Part shown: piece after piece, positions 1 through 8,572 of the stretch | Layout: every line of letters starts with the position of its first letter | Numbering within the stretch: position 1 is the first letter of the stretch | Origin: Larix kaempferi | Lineage: Eukaryota > Streptophyta > Pinopsida > Pinales > Pinaceae | Direction: 5' to 3' | Length of the DNA: 64,000 nucleotides | NCBI GenBank assembly: GCA_027924585.1 | Contig: BSBM01000140.1 | Location: forward strand, 4,852,001-4,916,000 | Notes under the pieces: model-generated | The model's input: only the letters and a program-made list of their open reading frames with translations | What the model was told of the DNA's origin: nothing | Databases searched by the model: none | Position numbers and translations under genes: made by a program

Positions 1-553
1 GTTGAAAAATTTGGAAGATTTTTGTTAAGATCTTTAAATTTGTAATTTCCCTTCAAAAAACCTCCAAAAATGGCCCAAATTGGCATTTCTTTCAATTTTT
101 TCTTAAATTTGTGGTAGATCCATTTTCTTAAAGTCATATTTTTCTGTTGGATCCATGATTGGATAATATTAGGACTGATATATTAAAAAATTTGATTCAT
201 TTAAGAGTTTGCAAATCACAAAAATTGAAGGAACATAAAGATTTGTTTGAAGAACCTTAAGACCCTTTAACTGTTGAATCTAATGAATTTGTTTATTTGA
301 AACCTGACATCAAATATCAGTTATAACATTTGAACATATAAATTAAATGCATTTCCCAAAGATATTTGCATTGAAAAAAAAAGACTTGAACATTACACTT
401 TGAGACATTTTGAAAACAGTTTCCCTCCAAAACCGAATACAAACTTTAATTAGTTCAATTTTGTTTTGGATCTACAATATTTTCATTATGTTTATGCACA
501 ATTAGAGAATATTGTACTTTCATATCTCGATTTTCTTGTGAGAAGTTGTGTCT
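1..553. other. AT-rich host DNA, no gene seen
   Basis: AT-rich sequence to the left of element A. No long frame, RNA gene or LTR end is visible. Short frames that cross it have no family resemblance. It leads into a diverged tandem repeat, so it is probably older repeat or spacer DNA. Nothing more can be said from sequence alone. Confidence 0.5.
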
Positions 554-676
554 GAGCCACCGTATCCTCTTTGATTGCACTTTTGGGTGGCCCTGCAAAT
601 GAGAAAGTGGATCTCAAGTGTACTAGTCTATGATTTGATTTTTCAAGCATTGTTCTTTCGAGCCACCGTATCCTCT
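554..676. repeat. Tandem repeat (~106-bp unit), left part, broken by element A
   Basis: One full unit starts at 554 with gagccaccgtatcctct, and a second copy starts at 660 with the same 17 bases, giving a period of 106 bp. The unit continues with a segment reading cacttttgggtggccctgc. The second copy stops at 676 where element A begins, and related copies resume right of the element. The array is therefore the target site of A. Its origin is unknown. Confidence 0.75.
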
Positions 677-768
677 TGTTGGCAGGAAACAACCCTCTCA
701 TTTTTATTCTTTCTTTGCTTAATAAAATTGGTCAATTCACTTATTTAATTAATCTTTTAAATTATTAA

Positions 769-805
769 AGAGTGCCTTCAGAATCTTTGATTCTGAAGGT
801 ACTCT
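769..805. other. 37-nt hairpin 1, 5' LTR of element A
   Basis: Two 17-nt arms (AGAGTGCCTTCAGAATC and its near complement) surround a TTT loop. The single non-Watson-Crick pair is G opposite T, a G-U wobble in RNA. The homologous hairpin in the 3' LTR has a matching change in both arms. The core is the reverse complement of the core of hairpin 2 at 3749. Function is unknown; candidates are an RNA structure or the terminal part of a captured unit. Confidence 0.75.
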
Positions 806-1999
806 CAATTAGAGAAGAAAAGATTCTTAAGGTACTCTCAATTAGAGAAGATTTAATGATCAAAGTGAGTTTAGGAAGCAATTTCAAGCCAAGCTGGTTG
901 TTTTACAAATTGATTATTTTAGCAGCTGTTTAAATATAATTTTTATAAATGATCAGTTTTCATTACTATATTTTATGATCATATAAATGATTTGCTGCTT
1001 ATCAATATCATCTGTTGTTAACATTGCTTGAATTGGATTTTATAATTTCTTATTTTTCATCTAATTTCTTTTGATTTTAATTTTTGAGATTTTTATGACA
1101 AAGACATGATTTCTATGACTAAGTTTTATGTTTAATATGTATTTGCTTGGGTTAACTAATTTATTCCATAATCTATTTAACCCTTAGTAAACATTTATAT
1201 TATAATGGTCATATTGTAAGCCATGTTTAAATCTTTGTAAACAAATAATCTTAGGATTGTAAATATGATTCTGTAATGACTAAGGCTTGCTTTTGATATC
1301 ATTTCAAATTATTAAATTCAAATCTTTTGTGTTATGATCATTATGGTAAGTCGAAATTGATTTTGATTGAAGACTTAGTTTTTGATAGATTTTTGTTTTC
1401 TATTGATCAATTTTCATTTGTATTGACATGATATTTTCAATTGGCGCTTGTCTATCCTAAGTACTCATCGTTCCATTTTAAACTATTGATCTGATTTTCT
1501 TGTAAATATGATTGCATGGTTTGAGTCATAATGGTCCTAGATTTTGACACCTTCACCAATTTTGATAAAACTATAAGAAAATGATTATTCATGGTATAGC
1601 AGGTTAAGGACACATATTATCAAAGCTTTGGTTTCATTTTGGTTGCTACCTTATAGCTTCATTATGTTTAATTATAATCTGGAGATGAATTATGAGACAT
1701 AAATCATTACACCTAGTCTCCACGTATAAGTTCCTTCCTGCCAAATATAGAGCTGGTATTTTGGAATTGAACACGAATTAATATATCTTGACATCTGTTC
1801 AATGTAGATATCTTGGAATTATTACCCTATTTGATGCTCATATCACATTGATAACTCGACTTAGTTCTAGTATCAAGTAATGATTTCAAGTCATATCAAT
1901 TTGTTTGATAGATACATGAATTGGTTTCGACAGTGGAAATGTCACACATAGGAATGAGTATAGGTTTTGTTTTCACAGAAGAAGAATAAGGGTTTCATC

Positions 2000-3646
2000 A
2001 TGTCTGCACATTCATGTATGCCCATTCCCTTTGTTTTTACCACGCCATATGTCTCTTTGCTAAAAGAGGAACCCATGATTGAGCAGATGGCTCCTTTGAG
2101 TCGTTTTGAGATCTCTGGGCCTGATTTGTTGGAATCTGATAAGGAAGTTACTGCGTTGTTCGAAAAAATTGGTTGGAAACTATTTTTCTTTGAATTTAGT
2201 GGGCACAACGTGGAGGTAGCTCGACAATTCTCTCTTTCTTTTGATGGAAATATTATCCAAGTATGAGATTTACAGTTTATGGTTGATGAAGATTTTATCT
2301 CTAGAGCCACTAAACTTCCACGTTCTAGAGAATGCTGCTTCAAAGGGTCAAAAATAGATAAGAGGAAATTAAAACATTTTCTGCTACCGTTGTATAAGGA
2401 AGATGCCCATCTCAAATTTGGGTTTCTTGTTAAATATTTGAAGGATCAGTGGAAGACTCCTTTTTAGATCATCTCCAGGTATATTCCTTGTGATGGTTGT
2501 TTTCACATATTCAGTTGTATCAGATTAGGATTTTAATGGCATTAAAAGGTCTGAAAATGAATCTGCCTTACTTCGTGTTACATAGATTATCTAAAATAGC
2601 CACGATATTTTAGCATACGATTGGTAATCTAGACCATTGTCTTTTCCATTATGGCTTAATTGAAATACTCATTCAATATCAATTGGAAATTGTGAATCAA
2701 ACCTGGGATGAATTTTTGGAACAAAACGAGTTTGTGTTGAATCAATTTTGTCCCACCTGTTTACCCAAAACTCGAGCTAAAATAAGAAGGTTTGTTCAGG
2801 ATAATTCTCTTGTAGAAAAACGTGAAGGACTTGATGAGTTATTCTTGGCAGCAGAAATGCAAGAAGTAAACGTCCTAATTTTTCAAAACAGTTTAAAGAA
2901 AATAGCACAACAGAAGTTAATGATGACATCCCTTCTCAAGTTGAGTCTAATCATCTGGCTGTTGTTGATTCATAGTTGGGTACAACCATAGAGAAAATGA
3001 AAAATAAAATAAAGGAACAAAACCCTAGCTTTGCTTGTGGAATCTCTAAACTAGCTATAGATAAATCTAAGGGAGAAAGTCGAAGGTATACGAGGAGTAT
3101 GACAAGTTTTCCCGTGTTAAAAGATAAAGAAAAAAAAGTAAACCTGTGCTTGTTGAAGTCGACAGTGATCTTGAAGACATTCCATTGAATCGTGATTAAA
3201 ACGAACATGAAAATAATTAGGGTAAATCTCCTTTGTCTCCTGAGAGGGTTTTGGTTGAAGAAACAACTTGTCTAAAACAATTCGAGCATGATTTTCAAGA
3301 TGAGCCATCAATGAGTCATGAATTTTTACAGGATGATGCTCATGAGGAGATACAACAGTATATTCCTTTGGAACATGGAAATGAACAGTTAGAGAATGAA
3401 TTAGAAGAAGCAAAAGAAGCTTGCAACCTGTTGAAATCTGAGTTACATCAATAGAAAAATGAGTTATTAACGTGTGTAGATAAATGGAAACATATGAGAA
3501 CAAGGAAAAACAAATATAGATCAATGAACAAGATGTTTATCACATCTAATGATGAATTGATGGAGTGTGATAAGTATCATGAAGAGAAGATTTTGAAGAT
3601 TAAAGCTAGATTATCTGAGGCCAGAAGGATGGCTCATACGAGTTAG
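2000..3646 (+). pseudogene. Decayed gene in U3 of element A 5' LTR, unknown protein with C-terminal coiled coil
   Basis: I do not recognise this protein with certainty. The frame runs from ATG at 2000 to TAG at 3644-3646, 1647 bp, exactly the length of the homologous span in the 3' LTR. This copy has a TGA near 2264, a TAG near 2464 and frameshifts after about 2500. The 3' copy is open at the first two places, so much of the damage is private to each copy and the gene was probably open when A inserted. The N-terminal third has a W-x2-F-rich segment followed by a conserved-looking GDLQF/VDE block. The middle is basic. The last ~90 residues are rich in E, K, L and N with coiled-coil character. 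It distantly recalls plant transposon-associated proteins of the Transposase_32 type, but that is a guess. Confidence 0.6.
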
Positions 3647-3728
3647 TCTTTATAAACCAATTTTCATAATTTTTGTCCATGCAGGTAAAACTAGTTTATT
3701 AACTCTTCCATTTCTGTTTTTCATCTCT

Positions 3729-3740
3729 CTATATAAAAAA
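3729..3740 (+). promoter_or_regulatory. TATA box of element A 5' LTR
   Basis: ctatataaaaaa lies just upstream of hairpin 2. Initiation ~30 bp downstream would fall inside the hairpin at about 3760, making it the 5' end of the genomic RNA. The 3' LTR has tatataag at the matching place. This is the only strong TATA near mid-LTR, and it puts the decayed gene upstream, in U3. Confidence 0.55.
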
Positions 3741-3748
3741 ATTTTATA

Positions 3749-3785
3749 GACACCCTTGTAGAATCAAAGATTCTACAGGAGTGTC
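3749..3785. other. 37-nt hairpin 2, 5' LTR of element A
   Basis: Arms of 17 nt (GACACCCTTGTAGAATC and its near complement) flank an AAA loop, with two mismatched pairs. It has the same 17-3-17 layout as hairpin 1, and its core is the reverse complement of hairpin 1's. The pair therefore forms an inverted repeat of hairpins around the U3 gene. The 3' LTR keeps the structure at 20150-20186. Confidence 0.72.
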
Positions 3786-5295
3786 ATTATTAAGTTTTTT
3801 TACATTTATTCACTCGCGATTATTATGCTTACAATTCTTCTTTTAAATGTCACGGGTACCCTGTTCTATCATATTTTGGTATGAGTCATCAAGTTTTCTG
3901 AATGGTATGCGATGTGTTTAAGCATATTTCAGTTCAGTGAAGCAGTTATATGGTCAAAAGTTGTGAATTACCATTTCAAAGGACGATTAAGTTTTCCAGG
4001 TGTACATATCTTATGAATATGCTGGGATGAATGGAGATATTTTTGCTAGCTGTTACAATTATTGTTTCAAAGGATGATCATGCCTGCTAGGTGCATCTCT
4101 TTGAAGAGTTCTTATGCAACAGAACGATGATAAAGACGTTTTGTTTTTATTATGTGACAACTGTTAGGAAACAAATGTACATTTTTAGAATAGTTGTTGC
4201 ATAGAAAACTCGAAAGAGTTATTACCTTTTTCTATAAAAACTATGAAGACTCACTTTATAGGGAGAGAGGAGTAAATGAGAACAGACTTTTTGAAATTAT
4301 AAATACACTTTCTAGTTTTAATTACTCTGCTGGAGTTTTCTTCGTAGATGATTGTCACTGGGACTTTTCAAATTGGTATCAATACTTGTTAAAGTTTTTG
4401 AAACTTTGTATATATTTTGATATACTATTTTCTCAGTTCAAAACTTTATACAATTGTAATTTGTTATAATTGTGTTTGTCATTTGAAATTTACTCTAATC
4501 ACGCAATATTAGTGTTTGACAGGAGTGCTACTGAGTCTTTTTATTCAATATTTTATTGATGACTATGATTTAGTGGTAAATACATTTCATATTTGTTTTT
4601 TGATAGCATCTGTATGTTTATAGGTGTTTTCATTAATAAATATAAATTTTATTCAAACATTTGATATTGAACATCTATTATCGGTTAACAGAAACATTAC
4701 AGAATATATTGAAATAGTTTTCTATTTTAATCTTCTGTTTTTTAGAATTTTAAACAAAGTGATTCTGATGATAGTGGTTCTAGTATTTTATCTGAATTTT
4801 TATCATTTCTCTCTTTATTATTATAAATAATGATTGATTGATAATTAATCTAATAATTTAATGTCGCTCTCAGCTGAGATAGGTTCAATATTTTAATTCT
4901 AATTCTAGTTGTAGTTTAGCTTAGTTTATTTAAGTCCAGTTTTAGCAGTTGTTAGATAGTTCTTTAAGTTAAAGTTAATGGTTTTACATTTGGAATAGGT
5001 TCACAATTGAAAATTTAAAACAAAACTTAAAAACAAGAGACTTTCCCTAAGAAAGCAAAATTAGGATAATTTAGACTTAGAAATTGAATTTAGAATTAGT
5101 TTAACTTCAGAATAACGTAGAAAACATTTTGCTAAGTTTTTCTAACTATATTCTCCTTAAGAGAATAAAAATTCAGCTCGTAGCAGGACCATAACATGCG
5201 CGGTTTTTCTAATCCAAACACATCGAAAGCTGCATTAAGCAACTTGTGTGGGCATAATCTCCTTAGTTGGCCTAGGTCAAACAATATGGCCAACA
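3786..5295 (+). other. R-U5 part of element A 5' LTR, noncoding
   Basis: About 1.5 kb of AT-rich sequence shared with the 3' LTR. A frame at 4194-4469 looks open here, but the homologous stretch of the 3' LTR has a stop, so it is not supported as a gene. I see no other coding signal. Confidence 0.6.
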
Positions 5296-5297
5296 AA

Positions 5298-5313
5298 TGG
5301 TGTTAGAAGGAGG
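5298..5313 (+). other. Primer binding site of element A (diverged initiator-Met type)
   Basis: tggtgttagaaggagg lies two bases after the LTR end. It matches the plant initiator tRNA-Met site (TGGTATCAGAGCCAGG) at 11 of 16 positions. Position and orientation support plus-strand polarity. Another tRNA could be the true primer. Confidence 0.5.
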
Positions 5314-5328
5314 GACAGGAAATGATTA

Positions 5329-7245
5329 ATGGATTATAGAAATAAAGATAAACCTTCAACTAGTCAACAACCTCCATTACAATCTGATTCACAAAGTATT
5401 GCCACTTCTGGTTTAGTGATAATTTCACAAGTTGAATTCAGTGGTTCTCCATTTAGTGAAACTGTAAGGAACATTCTTGAACATAACACATCCCCTTACA
5501 CTCCTGAACAGACTATTCGATTTTTAGAAGAATATCTAAGAATACTTACAAGAGCTTATGCTAAGCAAACTGGTTTGTCTCCTATAGATTTTGGATTACC
5601 CCGAAGACAACAACACAATACTCAATTGACCACAATAGAACAAAACTTATTAGAAACTTATATTGTGCTGATTGGTACTCTAAGACCTCAAACTAGAAGA
5701 CAACCTAGAGGAATTACTAGAACACATACTACACGTGGTTTCCTTAATCTAGGACGTTTTGGTCAACCACCTTCTCCTCCAGATTCACCACCTGATTCTC
5801 CCAGAAGTTTTAATCAAGATAGTTCTTTAGATTCAAAACAAGATCCTATGGTAGGAAATCAAACTGGTGGAGGAGGTAATCCTCCTAATCCACCAAATCC
5901 ACCAGCCCCATCGTTAAGAACAACTACTGTAGCTGTACATGGTGCTCAACATCCATTACCAAAACATCCAGATAAACTTCTTCCGAAGTTTAATCCGGAT
6001 AACAAAGAGCTAGCTGAAGTACATGTAGATAAATTTGTTTTAGATGTTCAAACAATGAATGTTCAGCATGAGGATGTGTTATGTCGTTTATTTCCTTTAA
6101 CATTTGAAGGAAGAGCATCAACTTGGTACTTTGCTTTAGTCCAAGGTTCAATTACAAATTGGGAAGATTTCAACAAAGCTTTCTTAGACAAGTTTTTGGA
6201 AGACAAGGCACTCGCTACTTTAGCTCTTGAGCTATCTCGAATTAACATGGAAACTAAAGAGAGAATCAAAGACTTTAATCAAATATTTATCACTTTGAAA
6301 AACAAGATTCCAATCGCCTCTCAATCACCCAAGGATATCATTATAGAAAAATATGCTTTGGCTTTGCCGAAATACGTAGGGATGTTTGTTAAACGAGTTG
6401 GTAAGACAACACTTGTCAAAACCTTTGAAGAGGCTATTAAGGTTGAGAAAGATTATATGTCCTACGAACCTGAAAGAAGCGGGAAATTTGATACCTTTCC
6501 TTGTAAGAAAGTTGAACGATCTAGTATGGATAAAGATAAGGCATTCGATGTTGAACACCTACAAAATGCTATTCGGGCATTGACTAACGAAGTGGTAGGG
6601 TTGAAGAAAACAAATTCTGAAAGTTCTTCTTCAAGCGGATACTTTAGAAACCAATTTAGGCCAAATCCTACTGCTAATAATAAACCAAGTTTACCTCTTG
6701 ATGTAGCAGTTAATGTGGCGATTTTTAACACTATTCGAGCAGTTTTCTCTTTGTCTGAAACATATTTAAATCAAGAAACTGTAGATCATGAAGAGGAAGA
6801 ACAATATGAAAATGAAGAAGAATTGCTAGAACTGCAACAATTAAATGGTCATTTTTGGGATAGTCTAGTAAGAGATTCTGAAAATAGAAGTCCTCCTGTA
6901 GGACAACATGCCTGTAACACTTGGAGTAGAACATCTATGAATGCTCCCAGAGCATCATCAAGTTCTACTCCAAGTAAGGAAAATAATAATCCATTGTTGG
7001 TCAAACAAAATCAACCCATTAAGAATACTGAATCTGTCCAGAATTCTCCAAAGTTAGATTTGCAGTATGACATAATTGAAGATCTGAAAAAATTGCATGC
7101 AAACATTAGTATGTATGATTTATTGCAAATCTATACGATGCCTAATGGTCTTATCATAACTTCTGCCATGAGTTCTATAGCTCCTAGTGTTCAACAAAAT
7201 GTAGATGCTAATAACTCAAACAATGATTTAATGTTTAATGCTTAA
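5329..7245 (+). CDS. gag: Gag polyprotein of element A (638 aa, intact frame)
   Basis: Gag builds the cytoplasmic virus-like particle that packages element RNA. The frame opens at ATG 5329, 33 bases after the LTR, and ends in TAA at 7243-7245. Residues 1-200 are polar with Pro-rich stretches around 145-190. A retrotransposon-gag domain lies at about 212-385, with the typical F-x-G-R-A-x2-W-Y and W-x2-F-x3-F-x2-K-F spacing. The C-terminal third is acidic and Asn/Ser-rich, and no CCHC zinc knuckle is visible. Protease and the upstream RNase H follow in the same frame, separated by stop codons. It is odd that 638 codons stay open while pol is badly broken. Chance or later insertion of a better-preserved segment could explain it. 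Confidence 0.85.
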   Translation: MDYRNKDKPSTSQQPPLQSDSQSIATSGLVIISQVEFSGSPFSETVRNILEHNTSPYTPEQTIRFLEEYLRILTRAYAKQTGLSPIDFGLPRRQQHNTQLTTIEQNLLETYIVLIGTLRPQTRRQPRGITRTHTTRGFLNLGRFGQPPSPPDSPPDSPRSFNQDSSLDSKQDPMVGNQTGGGGNPPNPPNPPAPSLRTTTVAVHGAQHPLPKHPDKLLPKFNPDNKELAEVHVDKFVLDVQTMNVQHEDVLCRLFPLTFEGRASTWYFALVQGSITNWEDFNKAFLDKFLEDKALATLALELSRINMETKERIKDFNQIFITLKNKIPIASQSPKDIIIEKYALALPKYVGMFVKRVGKTTLVKTFEEAIKVEKDYMSYEPERSGKFDTFPCKKVERSSMDKDKAFDVEHLQNAIRALTNEVVGLKKTNSESSSSSGYFRNQFRPNPTANNKPSLPLDVAVNVAIFNTIRAVFSLSETYLNQETVDHEEEEQYENEEELLELQQLNGHFWDSLVRDSENRSPPVGQHACNTWSRTSMNAPRASSSSTPSKENNNPLLVKQNQPIKNTESVQNSPKLDLQYDIIEDLKKLHANISMYDLLQIYTMPNGLIITSAMSSIAPSVQQNVDANNSNNDLMFNA

Positions 7246-7329
7246 GGAAAAACAACAGCTGATAAATCCTCATTAATAGGGAAGAACTCAAAATCTACAA
7301 CTCCTCCATTTATTCTTACCTTTTAAATC

Positions 7330-7632
7330 TTTAATAGAAACGTCCATAACTGTATGGTCGATTCTGGAGCATCTACTAACGTAATGCCTTTGTCAGTTTG
7401 TCGAAGGTTAAACGCTAAGTATGTTCCATCTGAGTCACAAATTACTCAACTTGATAGAACAAATGTGAGGGTTTTGGGAGAGATGAAAGATGTCTTGATT
7501 AGGCTGGCTAGTAATCCTTCTATTTTTAAAATCATAGATATTGTGGTTGCAAACATCCCTGATGAATATGGATTGTTTTTTAGTAGAGATTGGTCTCAAC
7601 CGTTGAATGGATTTTTCACAACTGATTGGTAA
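7330..7632 (+). pseudogene. Aspartic protease region of element A
   Basis: Retropepsin-type protease cleaves the Gag-Pol precursor. The active-site motif V-D-S-G-A-S-T-N is at the start of the open stretch (7354), followed by a beta-rich segment ending near FFSRDW, a form often seen in plant gypsy proteases. It is in the same frame as gag, but a stop near 7324 and TAA at 7630-7632 interrupt it. About 230 bp of spacer with further stops leads to the RNase H. Catalytic residues are kept but the polyprotein is broken. Confidence 0.75.
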
Positions 7633-7896
7633 ACTTTATGGTTACCTAAAAATGGAAAAGAAAATCAAATAAAGATAGGTAGGGAGAGATTTTTGACACA
7701 CATAGTAACTGAAATGCATGACCCAAATGAACCAATTATGTTTTCAGATACTATAATGGGAAATTATATGTACAAACTTGGTTTTGGAAACTTTAAATCA
7801 GAAAATTCTTCTTTTTATGATAAAAAACAACAATTCGAAATTCTGAATGTTACTACTATTTAGTGAGATTCTTCATCTAAGGATATTGTAAATAAT

Positions 7897-8544
7897 ATGG
7901 ATAAACATGATTATGTACATATTGCGGAAAGAAACCTATTTTCAAATAGTTCTTCTTGGACCTTGTATTTTGACGAGTCAAAATCAAATGAAGGAGAAGG
8001 AGTTGGCTTCCTTTTAATTGACCCAAAAGGAAACAAAAATTGTATAGTATGTAGACATGAATTCGATTGTACTAATAACATTGTAGAATATGAGGCATTA
8101 ATCCAGGGTCTGAAGAAAGCAATTGATTTGGACATCAAAGTATTGGTCGCATATGGTGATTATGAGATTATCGTTAGACAGGTACAAAATTCAATACATT
8201 GTATTTCGGAACATTTCCAAAATTATCAACGTGAGGTATGGAATCTCATTGCTTGTTTTGATGCATTCAATATAATTACCGTTCCTAGATTTCAGAATCA
8301 GGAGGCTGATCTATTAGCAAATGTTGCTTCTAGATTAATCCCATTTGAAAATATTGCATCTGATTTTTTTTTGGTAGAATTAATTTTTAGGCCTTCTATA
8401 CCGGATAATATTATTAATTGGTGTATTTTTTATGATGATATGCAGATTCTGAATTTTCTAATGAATGTGTCACATACCCAAACTCTAGACATTTTATGTC
8501 ATGATGAAAACATTATGTTTTATTTTTATTGTAAAGTTTTATGA
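7897..8544 (+). CDS. Archaeal-type RNase H domain of element A, located before RT
   Basis: RNase H removes RNA from RNA-DNA hybrids. This 215-aa frame fits the additional archaeal/plant-type RNase H of Tat/Ogre-like elements. The four acidic positions are visible: FDES near residue 27, NNIVEYEAL (Glu), YGDYEIIV (Asp) and NQEADLLAN (Asp). A linker with F-R-P-S-I-P-D-N follows. It shares the frame of gag and protease, so it belongs to the same polyprotein. In typical Tat elements this domain lies between the Ty3 RNase H and integrase; here it is upstream of RT. A stop at 7861 cuts it off from protease. RNase H identity is certain; activity is unlikely. Confidence 0.85.
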   Translation: MDKHDYVHIAERNLFSNSSSWTLYFDESKSNEGEGVGFLLIDPKGNKNCIVCRHEFDCTNNIVEYEALIQGLKKAIDLDIKVLVAYGDYEIIVRQVQNSIHCISEHFQNYQREVWNLIACFDAFNIITVPRFQNQEADLLANVASRLIPFENIASDFFLVELIFRPSIPDNIINWCIFYDDMQILNFLMNVSHTQTLDILCHDENIMFYFYCKVL

Positions 8545-8572
8545 CTATTGACCAAGTGGGGTCAAGGATGAC

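Larger units (their letters stand above)
677..5295 (+). repeat. Element A 5' LTR (4.6 kb)
   Basis: Begins TGTTGGC and ends GGCCAACA. It aligns along its whole length with 17106-25239, except for the solo LTR inside that copy and small indels. One indel is a ~32-bp tandem duplication near 798-850 that only this copy has. A TATA box at 3729 splits the LTR into a ~3.1 kb U3 containing a decayed gene and ~1.5 kb of R-U5. Some large plant gypsy elements have LTRs this long, but a gene-sized frame inside U3 is unusual. Confidence 0.92.

Noticed and set aside
1967-1999. Upstream extension of the U3 gene through a TTG codon
   Set aside because: The ATG at 2000 is matched by an ATG at the same place in the 3' LTR, and ttttcacag just upstream looks more like a possible splice acceptor.
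4194-4469. 91-codon frame in the R-U5 part of the element A LTR
   Set aside because: The homologous stretch in the 3' LTR has a stop, and no domain is recognisable.
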